A DNA stretch of 64,000 nucleotides from Candidatus Methylopumilus planktonicus (lineage in GTDB: Bacteria; Pseudomonadota; Gammaproteobacteria; Burkholderiales; Methylophilaceae), in assembly GCF_006364715.1 (NCBI RefSeq), contig NZ_CP040984.1, positions 992,001 through 1,056,000 on the forward strand, in the 5' to 3' direction. Numbering within the stretch: the stretch's first letter is position 1; each line of letters begins with the position of its first letter. The notes under the pieces were generated by a model. It was not told the DNA's origin. It worked only from the letters and a program-made list of their open reading frames with translations, and searched no databases. Positions 26,141 to 35,685 of the stretch are shown one piece after another. A program made the translations under genes and the position numbers.

Positions 26141-26603
26141 CACAAAAAATAATCCATTAGTTTTACTTAAAAAAAGAGCGTTATATTACCTAGCAAAAAG
26201 AGAGTACTCACATCTCGAATTGAAATTGAAATTAAGTGAGTACGCTCATACGCTCGAATTGAATGAAGATGCATTAGATCTTTTTATATCGTCTCTTGTG
26301 TCAGATGGATGGCTTTCTAATGAGCGGTATTGTGAACAATTTATTCATGCAAAAAAAAATAAATTCGGGCGATATAAGATCATTCGAGAACTTGAAGAAA
26401 AAGGAATAGAGCAGGCTCTTATAGAGGAACACATAAGCCCTCTTAAAAACCAAGAATTATTATATGCAAAACAAGTATGGCAAAAGAAATTTAGACTCCC
26501 TCCCTCTTCTAAAGAAGAATGGTCAAAACAAGCGCGCTTTTTGCAAAGTCGCGGGTTTGATGTTTCGCTTATAAAAAAAATATTGAATGCCAAGGAAGAA
26601 TAG
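26133..26603 (+). CDS. recX: RecX regulator, apparently with a CTG start
   Basis: Modulates RecA filaments. The C-terminal part is clear (R-Y-C-E-Q-F-I-H-A-K-x-x-K-F-G-R-Y-K-I, G-F-D-V-S-L-I-K-K). The first in-frame ATG/GTG/TTG is TTG 26220, but that would cut off conserved sequence: the codons before it read R-A-L-Y-Y-L-A-K-R-E-Y-S-H-L-E-L, which is the family N-terminus. The frame stays open back to 26109 with no standard start. CTG 26133, overlapping the recA stop region and preceded by AGGA at 26118-26121, gives 156 residues, the normal RecX length. So I place the start there; this is inference. Confidence 0.82.
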   Translation: MSNTKNNPLVLLKKRALYYLAKREYSHLELKLKLSEYAHTLELNEDALDLFISSLVSDGWLSNERYCEQFIHAKKNKFGRYKIIRELEEKGIEQALIEEHISPLKNQELLYAKQVWQKKFRLPPSSKEEWSKQARFLQSRGFDVSLIKKILNAKEE

Positions 26604-26610
26604 CTAGCGT

Positions 26611-29265
26611 ATGTCAACTGCATCGAACCATCCCATTATTTCTAGTGAAGAAATTAGAAATATTTTCTTAGATTTTTTCAAGAATAAACAACATCAGATT
26701 GCAGCTTCAAGCTCTTTAGTGCCAGGAGAAGACCCTACTTTACTATTTACAAATGCTGGGATGAATCAATTCAAAGATGTGTTCTTAGGATTTGATAAAC
26801 GTCACTATGCTAGAGCGACTTCAAGCCAAAAGTGTGTCAGAGCCGGTGGCAAACATAATGACTTAGAAAATGTAGGCTATACAGCAAGACATCATACTTT
26901 TTTTGAAATGCTCGGCAATTTCAGCTTCGGTGATTATTTTAAAAAAGATGCTATTCAATATGCTTGGGAACTTCTCACTGAAGTTTATAAAATACCCAAA
27001 GAAAAACTGCTCGTGACTGTCTATAGTGAAGATGATGAAGCATACGATATTTGGGCTAAATCAATCGGTATTCATCCGGACAAAATTATTCGTATTGGCG
27101 ACAACAAAGGTGCCAAGTATGCATCAGATAATTTTTGGATGATGGGTGACACAGGCCCATGTGGTCCATGTACTGAAATTTTTTATGATCATGGAAGCCA
27201 TATACCTGGCGGTCCGCCTGGATCTAAAGATGAAGATGGGGACCGATTCATTGAAATTTGGAATATTGTTTTTATGCAATATAACCGCGATGAAAAAGGT
27301 GTCATGCATACATTACCAAAACCTTCTGTGGATACAGGCATGGGCTTGGAGAGAATATGCGCAGTCTTGCAAGGTGTGCATGCCAATTATGAAACAGATT
27401 TATTTGTCCCCCTTATTCAATCAGCTGCAAATATTACAAAAACATCAGACATCCATCACCCCTCACTCAAGGTATTGTCAGATCATATTCGCGCTTGTAC
27501 ATTCTTAATTTCAGATGGTGTGATTCCCGGCAACGAAGGCCGCGGTTATGTTTTAAGAAGAATTATCCGTAGAGCCATCAGACATGGCTATAAACTAGGA
27601 TGTAGACAACCTTTCTTCCATAAGTTAGTGGATGATGTTGTGCGTATGTTAGGCAAAGCTTATCCTGACATTGAAAGAAATAAACAAAATATTGCTTTAT
27701 CACTCAAGCTAGAAGAAGAGCGATTCTTTGAAACCATTGAAAATGGTATGAATATATTAGAAGAGTCTATTCAAGCGCTTGTTAAAAAAAATCAAAAAAC
27801 TTTTGACGGTCAAATTGCTTTCAAGCTCCACGATACTTTTGGATTTCCACTTGATCTGACCGCTGATATTTGTCGAGAGAAAAATATATCCATCGATCAA
27901 AAAGGTTTTGATGAGGCGATGGAAGCTCAAAAATCTATGGCTCGGTCTTCTAATAAATTCAAAATGAAAATAGATGTCGACTATAACGGTGACGCTACAC
28001 ATTTTAGTGGATATGAGACCATGGAATGCAAGGCAAAAGTCTTGGCTTTATTCAAAGACGATATGTCCAAGACAGAGCTTCTCAAAGGTGAGTCTGGCAT
28101 TGTGATTCTTGACACCACCCCCTTCTATGCAGAATCAGGCGGCCAGGTAGGTGACAAAGGGTTGATTAAAACTTCTAATAGCTCTTTTAAAGTTGAAGAC
28201 ACCATAAAAATCAAAGCAAAAATTTATGCTCACTTTGGTATAGTTGAAACGAACAGCTTAAAAGTATCTGATGAAGTCATGGCATCCGTTGAAAATGATT
28301 CTCGGAAAAATATTATGCGAAATCATTCAGCAACCCATTTATTACATAAAGGTCTTAAGAATACCTTAGGCTCTCATGTAGAACAAAAAGGCTCGCTCGT
28401 TGACGAATCGAAAACACGTTTTGACTTTTCACACCCCAAAGCTTTAACTTCAGATGAAATTAAATCTGTTGAAATGTTTGTTAACCAAGAAATACTTAAC
28501 AATACAGATACGGAAGCTAAGACTATGCATTTAGATGACGCCAAAAAAAGTGGTGCCATGATGCTCTTTGGTGAGAAATATGCTGACGAGGTGAGAGTGC
28601 TTAGTATTGGATCAAGTAAAGAACTATGCGGCGGCACGCATGTAAAAAGAACTGGGGATATTGGTGCCTTCAAAATTATTTCTGAAACAGGTATCTCCTC
28701 CGGTATTCGACGCATTGAAGCGACAACAGGATTTAATGTCATTCATTATATGAATGAACATGTTTCAATCATTGACCGTTTAGCACATGATCTAAAAGTC
28801 CCCTCCTCCGAACTTTTAAGCAAAATTGATCAAATCCAAGATCTCATGAAAGAACAGGAAAAAAATATTCAGCAACTGAAATCAAAAATTACTTCTTCTG
28901 AAAGTGGTAACTTATCTAAAAAAGCAGTCTCCATAGGAGAGGTTAAAGTTGTGATGGAAAAATTAGGTGCTGCCGATACACAAGCGTTAAGAGAGACCAT
29001 TGATAAACTTAAAGTAGAACTCAAAAGTGCAGTTATAATTTTAAGTGGTGTAGATCAAGGTAAAGTCACCCTAGCGGTCGGTGTGACGCATGATCTTGTG
29101 AATAAAATAAAAGCAGGTGACATTGCAAATGAACTAGCCATTGCGATTGGCGGTAAAGGTGGCGGTAAACCTGATCTTGCAATGGCTGGAGGATCAAAAC
29201 CAGAACTTCTTGATCAAGCTTTTAGTGATTGCTTAACTCAATTAAAGAAAATAATACTTAACTAA
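26611..29265 (+). CDS. alaS: Alanyl-tRNA synthetase
   Basis: Class II synthetase of 884 residues with catalytic, tRNA-recognition, editing and C-Ala domains. Motif 2-like F-E-M-L-G-N-F-S-F-G-D-Y-F at about 90 and the editing-domain zinc motif H-S-A-T-H-L-L-H with C-G-G-T-H downstream are visible, followed by the C-terminal G-G-K-G-G-G-K-P-D-L-A region. It begins eight bases after recX, as often seen in proteobacteria (recA-recX-alaS). Confidence 0.98.
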   Translation: MSTASNHPIISSEEIRNIFLDFFKNKQHQIAASSSLVPGEDPTLLFTNAGMNQFKDVFLGFDKRHYARATSSQKCVRAGGKHNDLENVGYTARHHTFFEMLGNFSFGDYFKKDAIQYAWELLTEVYKIPKEKLLVTVYSEDDEAYDIWAKSIGIHPDKIIRIGDNKGAKYASDNFWMMGDTGPCGPCTEIFYDHGSHIPGGPPGSKDEDGDRFIEIWNIVFMQYNRDEKGVMHTLPKPSVDTGMGLERICAVLQGVHANYETDLFVPLIQSAANITKTSDIHHPSLKVLSDHIRACTFLISDGVIPGNEGRGYVLRRIIRRAIRHGYKLGCRQPFFHKLVDDVVRMLGKAYPDIERNKQNIALSLKLEEERFFETIENGMNILEESIQALVKKNQKTFDGQIAFKLHDTFGFPLDLTADICREKNISIDQKGFDEAMEAQKSMARSSNKFKMKIDVDYNGDATHFSGYETMECKAKVLALFKDDMSKTELLKGESGIVILDTTPFYAESGGQVGDKGLIKTSNSSFKVEDTIKIKAKIYAHFGIVETNSLKVSDEVMASVENDSRKNIMRNHSATHLLHKGLKNTLGSHVEQKGSLVDESKTRFDFSHPKALTSDEIKSVEMFVNQEILNNTDTEAKTMHLDDAKKSGAMMLFGEKYADEVRVLSIGSSKELCGGTHVKRTGDIGAFKIISETGISSGIRRIEATTGFNVIHYMNEHVSIIDRLAHDLKVPSSELLSKIDQIQDLMKEQEKNIQQLKSKITSSESGNLSKKAVSIGEVKVVMEKLGAADTQALRETIDKLKVELKSAVIILSGVDQGKVTLAVGVTHDLVNKIKAGDIANELAIAIGGKGGGKPDLAMAGGSKPELLDQAFSDCLTQLKKIILN

Positions 29266-29271
29266 ATATCT

Positions 29272-30495
29272 ATGAGTTTAATTGTACAAAAATACGGCGG
29301 CACATCAGTTGGAACGCCAGAAAGAATTCGGGCTGTTGCAAGACGTGTCGCTCGATATAAATCACTCGGACACCAAATCGTTGTGGTGGTGTCTGCCATG
29401 TCTGGTGAAACTAATCGACTCATTGGCTTAGCTAGAGAGATTATGGCCGAGCCTGATCCACGTGAGTTAGATGTCATAGTGTCTACAGGCGAACAGGTTA
29501 CTATTGGTATGACAACACTTGCTTTAATTGAGCTTGGTATTAAAGCTAGAAGCTACACCGGTTCTCAAGTCAAAATTCTAACGGATGATGCTCACACTAA
29601 AGCTAGAATTTTAAAAATTGACCATCACAATATTCAAGAAGATTTAGATCAAGGTTATGTTGTGGTCGTTGCTGGATTCCAAGGTGTGGATGAACAAGGT
29701 AATATTACGACGCTTGGGCGTGGTGGCTCAGATACAACCGGAGTTGCGCTAGCCGCAGCGCTTAAAGCTGATGAATGCCAAATTTATACGGATGTGGATG
29801 GTATTTATACAACCGATCCTAGAGTGGTGCCTGAAGCTAAGAAATTAGATTCAATTACTTTTGAAGAGATGTTAGAAATGGCAAGTCTAGGATCAAAAGT
29901 ACTTCAAATTAGAGCAGTCGAATTCGCAGGTAAATATAAGGTTAAATTAAGAGTGTTATCAAGCTTTGAAGAAGAAGGTGACGGCACTTTAATTACATTT
30001 GAGGAAAAAAATAAAATGGAAGATCCCATTATTTCAGGTATTGCTTTTAATCGCGATGAAGCCAAGGTAAGTATTCTTGGTGTGCCAGATAAGCCAGGTA
30101 TTGCTTATCAAATATTAGGCCCCATTGCAGATGCCAATATCGATGTCGATATGATTATTCAAAATGTAGGCGCTGTTGGAACAACTGACTTTACATTTAC
30201 TGTGAATAGAATTGATTTAAATAAAGCCTTAGGTATTCTTAATGAAAAAGTTAAGGGTCACGTGAACGCTAGAGAAGTAAATGGAAACGATAAAATTGCA
30301 AAAGTATCCATCGTAGGTGTTGGTATGCGCTCTCACGTTGGTGTTGCAAGCCAAATGTTTAGAACATTGTCCGAAGAAGGCATTAATATTGACATGATCT
30401 CAACAAGCGAAATTAAAATTTCAGTGCTTATTGATGAGAAATATCTAGAGCTTGCAGTCAGAGCCCTTCATAAAGCTTTTGGACTTGACGCATAA
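29272..30495 (+). CDS. lysC: Aspartate kinase
   Basis: First step of lysine, threonine and methionine synthesis. The 407-residue protein begins L-I-V-Q-K-Y-G-G-T-S-V-G (substrate site) and has G-R-G-G-S-D-T-T at about 143-150, then tandem ACT domains (about 260-400) containing D-K-P-G-I-A and S-T-S-E-I-K-I-S-V-L. Feedback by lysine/threonine is usual for the family. It follows alaS by six bases. dapA, also in the window, uses its product line. Confidence 0.97.
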   Translation: MSLIVQKYGGTSVGTPERIRAVARRVARYKSLGHQIVVVVSAMSGETNRLIGLAREIMAEPDPRELDVIVSTGEQVTIGMTTLALIELGIKARSYTGSQVKILTDDAHTKARILKIDHHNIQEDLDQGYVVVVAGFQGVDEQGNITTLGRGGSDTTGVALAAALKADECQIYTDVDGIYTTDPRVVPEAKKLDSITFEEMLEMASLGSKVLQIRAVEFAGKYKVKLRVLSSFEEEGDGTLITFEEKNKMEDPIISGIAFNRDEAKVSILGVPDKPGIAYQILGPIADANIDVDMIIQNVGAVGTTDFTFTVNRIDLNKALGILNEKVKGHVNAREVNGNDKIAKVSIVGVGMRSHVGVASQMFRTLSEEGINIDMISTSEIKISVLIDEKYLELAVRALHKAFGLDA

Positions 30496-30544
30496 GCACT
30501 AGAAATTGATTTTTAAAGCAATTTAGCGTATTGTTCGCGCTTCT

Positions 30545-30638
30545 GGAGAGCTGGCCGAGAGGTCGAAGGCACTTCCCTGCTAAGGAAGCATACGGGCTTA
30601 AACCTGTATCGAGGGTTCGAATCCCTCGCTCTCCGCCA
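30545..30638 (+). tRNA. tRNA-Ser (GCT)
   Basis: Full cloverleaf with a 7-bp acceptor stem (GGAGAGC / GCTCTCC), long variable arm and anticodon GCT in the loop within C-C-C-T-G-C-T-A-A-G-G. It decodes AGC and AGU. The discriminator is G and CCA is encoded at 30636-30638. Confidence 0.96.
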
Positions 30639-30671
30639 TTATTCAATATCATTAAGTTATAATGTCACAAC

Positions 30672-30748
30672 GCGCCCGTAGCTCAGCTGGATAGAGTACT
30701 TGGCTACGAACCAAGGGGTCAGGAGTTCGAATCTCTTCGGGCGCGCCA
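30672..30748 (+). tRNA. tRNA-Arg (ACG)
   Basis: 77 nt including encoded CCA. The acceptor stem is GCGCCCG/CGGGCGC, anticodon stem CTTGG/CCAAG, anticodon loop C-T-A-C-G-A-A. A34 is normally converted to inosine by TadA so that CGU, CGC and CGA are read. It is the first of a tandem pair separated by 23 bases. Confidence 0.97.
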
Positions 30749-30771
30749 CTTTTGTCATCTCTAGTATTTAT

Positions 30772-30848
30772 GCGCCCGTAGCTCAGCTGGATAGAGTACT
30801 TGGCTTCGAACCAAGGGGTCAGGAGTTCGAATCTCTTCGGGCGCGCCA
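30772..30848 (+). tRNA. tRNA-Arg (TCG)
   Basis: 77 nt with the same body as the tRNA-Arg gene just upstream; by my reading the only change is the first anticodon base (loop C-T-T-C-G-A-A instead of C-T-A-C-G-A-A), giving anticodon TCG. It should read CGA and CGG. CCA is encoded at 30846-30848. Confidence 0.96.
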
Positions 30849-31085
30849 CTTTAATAAAAAGCTAAACAAGAAGTATTTAAAAATAACTCAAAACGAAATA
30901 ACAAAAGAGCAAAATATTTTTTTAATTTCTAATAAAATTTAAGTTAAATAAAATTAAAACTATTAGAAACGAACTGTCTATAAAAATACTAATACCACTG
31001 ATTTTATTATGCAGTCTATTCGAAGTTTAAGATGTAATTTGAATTGGACTTTTGAAGGTTAATGCTACAAAGTCCTTGATATAAA
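30849..31085. other. Noncoding stretch between tRNA-Arg and tRNA-Lys
   Basis: About 240 AT-rich bases between the forward tRNA-Arg pair and the reverse tRNA-Lys. I see no convincing reading frame, hairpin terminator or repeat in it. Confidence 0.6.
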
Positions 31086-31161
31086 TGGTGGGTCGGGCGG
31101 GGGTCGAACCCGCGACAAACGGATTAAAAGTCCGCTGCTCTACCAACTGAGCTACCAACCC
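31086..31161 (-). tRNA. tRNA-Lys (TTT)
   Basis: 76 nt on the reverse strand with acceptor stem GGGTTGG/CCGACCC (one G-T pair), anticodon loop C-T-T-T-T-A-A giving TTT, and encoded CCA (31086-31088 on the forward strand). Reads AAA and AAG. Confidence 0.97.
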
Positions 31162-31225
31162 AGAATTAACAAAACAAGGAATTATCCGTTATTGGGCCTG
31201 ATTGGTCAATAATGATTACGGAAGA

Positions 31226-32581
31226 TTAAGGTCTTAAACCAGGTATTTTGCCAGCCATGCCACGCATAAGCTTACCCAGCCCACCCTTTGAAAACATTTT
31301 CATCATCTTTTGCATCTCTTCAAACTGATTAAGGACGCGATTCACATCTTGGACCTGCAGACCAGATCCCAAAGCAATTCTTTTCTTTCTTGTAGCTTTA
31401 ATCAATTCAGGCTTTCTTCTTTCAAGAGGCGTCATTGAGCTAATAATGGCTTCTATTTGACGAAGTGATTTATCACCATCTTCAGGATTAACTTTAGATG
31501 CAGCGCTCGTAAATTGAGCTGGCATCTTATCCATCATGGCACTTACGCCACCCATTTTTTTCATCTGCCCTATTTGATTTTTGAAATCTTCAAGATCGAA
31601 ATTTTTTCCTGATTTAACTTTTTCTGCTAACTTCTCAGCCTCTTTAACATCTAATGTTTTCTGTGCATCTTCGACAAGACTGACAATGTCTCCCATGCCA
31701 AGAATTCTTGACGCCATTCTTTCAGGATGAAAGGGTTCAAGGCCATTAATTTTTTCACTTGTACCAATATACTTGATCGACTTACCTGTCACTTGACGCA
31801 CAGATAAGGCGGCACCTCCGCGTGTATCACTATCTAACTTAGTTAAAATAACGCCTGTTAAAGGTAGTGCGTCACCAAAAGCTTTTGCAGTATTTACTGC
31901 GTCTTGTCCTTGCATGGCATCGACCACAAATAAAGTTTCTACTGGATTTAATTTTTTATGGAGCGCTGTGATCTCATCCATCATTTCAACATCAATGCCT
32001 AAGCGACCAGCGGTATCAAAAATTACCACATCAAAGAAATGTTTTTTTGCGTAATCGATCGTTTCTGTTGCAATCTTTAATGGCTTCTGGGAAGGGTTTG
32101 AATCGAAGCATTCAATATTAAGACTTTTGGCGAGCACTTTAAGTTGATCAATCGCTGCAGGGCGATACACATCAGCACTCGCAAGTAACACTTTTTTCTT
32201 TTTTTCAATAAGCAATTTTGCAAGCTTGGCAGAAGTGGTTGTTTTACCCGAGCCCTGCAGACCTGCCATGAGAATAATAGCTGGGGGAGCAACATTCAGA
32301 TCTAGAGAAACATTTTGATCGCCCATAAGAACTGTGAGTTCATCTTGGACAATTTTAATAATCGCTTGTCCTGGAGATAGGCTTTGTAATACTTCGACAC
32401 CGAGCGCTTTAGTTTTAACCCGATCGATAAAATCTTTTACAACAGCTAGGGCAACGTCTGCTTCAATTAAAGCGATTCTAACTTCACGCATAGCATCACT
32501 GATATTTTGCTCAGTAAACCTGGCTTGCCCGCGAATTGTTTTAATGACACTTTGTAGTCGGTCGGTTAGATTTTCTAACAT
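31226..32581 (-). CDS. ffh: Signal recognition particle protein Ffh
   Basis: SRP54 GTPase that targets nascent membrane proteins to FtsY and SecYEG. The 451-residue protein has an N domain, a G domain with P-loop G-L-Q-G-S-G-K-T at 107-114, D-T-A-G-R at about 190 and T-K-L-D further on, and a methionine-rich M domain at the C-terminus (F-E-E-M-Q-K-M-M-K-M-F, M-R-G-M-A-G-K). It is divergent from the CcsA/YpjD-like gene, a well-known proteobacterial neighbourhood. Confidence 0.98.
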   Translation of the reverse strand: MLENLTDRLQSVIKTIRGQARFTEQNISDAMREVRIALIEADVALAVVKDFIDRVKTKALGVEVLQSLSPGQAIIKIVQDELTVLMGDQNVSLDLNVAPPAIILMAGLQGSGKTTTSAKLAKLLIEKKKKVLLASADVYRPAAIDQLKVLAKSLNIECFDSNPSQKPLKIATETIDYAKKHFFDVVIFDTAGRLGIDVEMMDEITALHKKLNPVETLFVVDAMQGQDAVNTAKAFGDALPLTGVILTKLDSDTRGGAALSVRQVTGKSIKYIGTSEKINGLEPFHPERMASRILGMGDIVSLVEDAQKTLDVKEAEKLAEKVKSGKNFDLEDFKNQIGQMKKMGGVSAMMDKMPAQFTSAASKVNPEDGDKSLRQIEAIISSMTPLERRKPELIKATRKKRIALGSGLQVQDVNRVLNQFEEMQKMMKMFSKGGLGKLMRGMAGKIPGLRP

Positions 32582-32655
32582 GCGTTCATCCTGTTTTAGG
32601 TTAACTCTTCTTAATGTACATGGTATATTAAACCTTTAATTACCAATTAAAAATT

Positions 32656-33459
32656 ATGGAAATTTGGCTACCTATTTTAATCACGTCCTTGTGTTACCTC
32701 ACACCAAGCCTGTTGCTATTTAAAAAACAAATACCAGACAAAAATCTCACTAATTTAAATGCACTATTGATTGGTATCGGCTTATTAGCTCATTTTACAA
32801 TTCTTAAAGCCAGTATTTCTTTTAATCCAATTAATCTGGGTTTTTCTAACGCCCTTATTGCAACCTCATTTTTTAGTATTTTGATTTTTTGGATACTTAA
32901 TTTTAATAAAAATTTTAATTATCTGCAGCCGTTTTTGCTTATTCCATCAGCTTTTTTACTGATCATACATCCCTTATTTGTATCAAATCACTTCCTCACA
33001 ACTGATCTATCGCCATTATTTATGACCCATATTGCCATTGCTTTACTGGCATATAGTCTATTTACTTTTTCAGCTTACGTGGCCATTTTCATTTTAATTT
33101 TTGAAAAAAAATTACATCAGAAAAAGAAAATAGACATGATCTTAAGTGGCTTCCAGCCCCTCATTGAAATGGAAAATTTCCTGTTTAATATTAATAAGAT
33201 TGGGTTTATTTTACTAACCATCACACTTTTAAGCGGCATTCTATTTTCAGAGCAACTTTTTGGAACCCCTCTTCAGTTTAACCACAAAACAGTTTTCTCA
33301 ATATTAGCTTGGCTGATTTATGGGCTTCTTTTAGTAGGCAAAAGACTTTATGGTTGGCGTGGTAGAAATTCTATCTATATTTCACTCACCGCTTTTGTAT
33401 TTCTTTTGTTGTCTTACCTTGGCAGCAAATTCGTTTTAGAAATTATTCTTCATAGATAA
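32656..33459 (+). CDS. CcsA/YpjD-like cytochrome c assembly family membrane protein
   Basis: A 267-residue membrane protein with about eight hydrophobic helices. The HemX/YpjD subgroup of the CcsA/CcmC family is indicated by T-H-I-A-I-A-L-L-A-Y near the middle and by the histidine-containing N-H-K-T-V-F-S-I-L-A-W-L-I-Y-G region with R-L-Y-G-W-R-G-R. Conserved histidines suggest heme contact. A copy beside ffh is typical of beta- and gammaproteobacteria; its precise role is not established. Confidence 0.85.
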   Translation: MEIWLPILITSLCYLTPSLLLFKKQIPDKNLTNLNALLIGIGLLAHFTILKASISFNPINLGFSNALIATSFFSILIFWILNFNKNFNYLQPFLLIPSAFLLIIHPLFVSNHFLTTDLSPLFMTHIAIALLAYSLFTFSAYVAIFILIFEKKLHQKKKIDMILSGFQPLIEMENFLFNINKIGFILLTITLLSGILFSEQLFGTPLQFNHKTVFSILAWLIYGLLLVGKRLYGWRGRNSIYISLTAFVFLLLSYLGSKFVLEIILHR

Positions 33460-33463
33460 GAAA

Positions 33464-34126
33464 TCATCTCAAAGAAATTTGAGGCCAGCCTTTAGATGTT
33501 GCATATTCACTTAATATATCGTCGGAATCAACCGCTACAGGGTGTGTGACTTTTTCCATTAAAGGTAGGTCATTATGAGAGTCGCTATAGAAATATGACT
33601 TTTCAAAACTAGCTAATGATAAATCTTTACTTTTAAGCCATGCTTCAAGACGTGTGACCTTCCCCTCTTTAAAAGAAGGAGTCCCCGAAACTTTTCCAGT
33701 AAATTCACCCTCTTTTTCTTCAGGGTCCGTACCTATCAAATTTTCAATACCAAATAATGCGACAATTGGTTTTGTAATAAAGCTATTGGTCGCTGTAATC
33801 ACAATAATAAGATCACCTGCTTCTTGATGCTTTTTGACGAGCGCACGAGCCTTTTCAGTAATCATAGGCTTAATCACTTCTTCTACATATTTTTTAAGGA
33901 GTTGATTAAGAACGCTTCTAGGATTCCTAGCAAGCGGTTTGAATTGAAACTCAACGAATGCGAATATATCTAGTGTTCCATCTTTATAGTCAGCGTAGAA
34001 TTTTTCATTTTTTTCCGCATGAATTGCGCCATCTAGATAGCCTTCTTGAATAAGAAAACGGCTCCAGTTATAATCACTATCACCCGCTAAAATAGTATTG
34101 TCTAAATCGAAGAGTGCTAAATTCAA
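33464..34126 (-). CDS. HAD-IB family phosphatase (SerB-like)
   Basis: A 220-residue HAD hydrolase. Motif I is L-A-L-F-D-L-D-N-T-I-L (D7, D9), motif II is V-I-T-A-T-N-S-F, and the late G-D/S-D motif reads Y-S-D-S-H-N-D-L-P-L-M. The cap placement matches the HAD-IB group of phosphoserine phosphatase and related enzymes. The substrate cannot be read from sequence. It lies downstream of leuA on the same strand. Confidence 0.88.
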   Translation of the reverse strand: MNLALFDLDNTILAGDSDYNWSRFLIQEGYLDGAIHAEKNEKFYADYKDGTLDIFAFVEFQFKPLARNPRSVLNQLLKKYVEEVIKPMITEKARALVKKHQEAGDLIIVITATNSFITKPIVALFGIENLIGTDPEEKEGEFTGKVSGTPSFKEGKVTRLEAWLKSKDLSLASFEKSYFYSDSHNDLPLMEKVTHPVAVDSDDILSEYATSKGWPQISLR

Positions 34127-34134
34127 ATTAAGCT

Positions 34135-35685
34135 CTAAACCTGAGGATGGGCACGTTCTAATTTGGAATGGAGTTTATTGAGTCCATTGATATAAGCTTT
34201 AGCAGATGCAATCACAATATCTATATCCGCGCCTTGTCCATTCACAATACGACCGCCCTTAGCCAATCTCACGGTCACTTCACCTTGAGCGTCTGTGCCA
34301 CTTGTGATGTTATTTACAGAATAAAGTTGAAGTTCTGCACCTGAGTTTGCAATTTTTTCGATGGCTTTAAATGTGGCATCTACAGGTCCGCCGCCAGAAG
34401 ATTCGGCCATAACCTCTTTTCCAATTTCGGAAATTTTAATAACCGCATGAGGGGTTGTGCCTGTTTCTGACATGGCCTTTAAATGAATTAATTTGTAATG
34501 CTCTATTGCTTCAGAAGTATATTCTTCGCTCATAAGCGCATGAATATCTTCATCAAAAATTTCTGATTTTTTATCCGCTAAATCTTTAAATCTTGCAAAT
34601 GAGGCATTAATAATATCTTCTGACTGAATGTCGATACCCAATTCTTGGAGCCTTGTTTTAAATGCATTACGACCTGACAATTTTCCAAGTGAAATCTTAT
34701 TTGCACCCCAACCCACATCTTGCGCGCGCATAATTTCATAGGTTTCTCTATGTTTTAAAACGCCATCTTGGTGGATACCAGATTCATGCGCAAAAGCATT
34801 TGCCCCTACAATCGCCTTATTAGGCTGGACGGGATAGCCTGTAATTGTGGACACCAATCTCGAAGTCGGGACAATTTGTGTGGTATCAATACCTGTCGTT
34901 AAATTAAACAAATCTTTTCTTGTTTTAACGGCCATCACAATTTCTTCTAGACTTGCATTACCAGCTCTTTCGCCTAATCCATTAATCGTGCATTCAACTT
35001 GTCTAGCGCCATTCATGACTGCTGCAAGTGAATTTGCCACTGCCATGCCTAAATCATTATGACAATGCGTTGACCATACAACTTTTGAAGAATTTTCAAC
35101 TTGATTAATGAGGGCTTTCATTCGCTCACCCCAAACACCTGGAATCGAATATCCAACCGTATCGGGTACGTTGATTGTTTTAGCACCCACTTTAATCACA
35201 GCGTTAAACACTTTTACAAGAAAATCCATTTCGGATCGCACCGCATCTTCAGCAGAAAACTCGACATCATCGGTATATTCCAAAGACCATTTCACAGCTT
35301 GAATGGCTCGATCTAATACTTCATCCTCTGACATGCGAAGTTTATTTTCCATGTGAATTTTGCTAGTTGCAATGAAGGTATGGATACGTCCTTTTTTTGC
35401 ATGTTGGATAGCCTCGCCAGCTTTACGAATATCGTTTTCAACGGCACGTGCTAATGAGCAAACAGTCGACTCTTTAATATTTTTCGCAACAGCGCTTATA
35501 GAATTAAAGTCTCCAGGGCTTGCTGCTGCAAAGCCTGCCTCAATGACATCGACACCAAGTTTCTCAAGCTGCCTTGCAATGCGCAACTTTTCTTCCTGTG
35601 TCATAGACGCACCAGGACTTTGCTCCCCATCCCTTAAGGTGGTATCAAAAATGATGAGTTTGTTATTTTTTATTTCTTGTTGCAT
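34135..35685 (-). CDS. leuA: 2-isopropylmalate synthase
   Basis: Condenses acetyl-CoA with 2-ketoisovalerate, committing to leucine. The 516-residue protein has the DmpG/HMGL-like barrel with F-D-T-T-L-R-D-G-E-Q-S-P-G at about 14-26, the metal-binding T-H-C-H-N-D-L-G (about 208-215) and the leucine-sensing allosteric domain in the last 130 residues. The start overlaps the pssA end by about 23 bases. PanB and LeuA compete for the same ketoacid. Leucine feedback is expected from the domain. Confidence 0.96.
   Translation of the reverse strand: MQQEIKNNKLIIFDTTLRDGEQSPGASMTQEEKLRIARQLEKLGVDVIEAGFAAASPGDFNSISAVAKNIKESTVCSLARAVENDIRKAGEAIQHAKKGRIHTFIATSKIHMENKLRMSEDEVLDRAIQAVKWSLEYTDDVEFSAEDAVRSEMDFLVKVFNAVIKVGAKTINVPDTVGYSIPGVWGERMKALINQVENSSKVVWSTHCHNDLGMAVANSLAAVMNGARQVECTINGLGERAGNASLEEIVMAVKTRKDLFNLTTGIDTTQIVPTSRLVSTITGYPVQPNKAIVGANAFAHESGIHQDGVLKHRETYEIMRAQDVGWGANKISLGKLSGRNAFKTRLQELGIDIQSEDIINASFARFKDLADKKSEIFDEDIHALMSEEYTSEAIEHYKLIHLKAMSETGTTPHAVIKISEIGKEVMAESSGGGPVDATFKAIEKIANSGAELQLYSVNNITSGTDAQGEVTVRLAKGGRIVNGQGADIDIVIASAKAYINGLNKLHSKLERAHPQV

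Noticed and set aside
30458..30942. Apparent open frames over the tRNA cluster on both strands
   Set aside because: They are shadows of the tRNA-Ser and tRNA-Arg genes with no coding quality.
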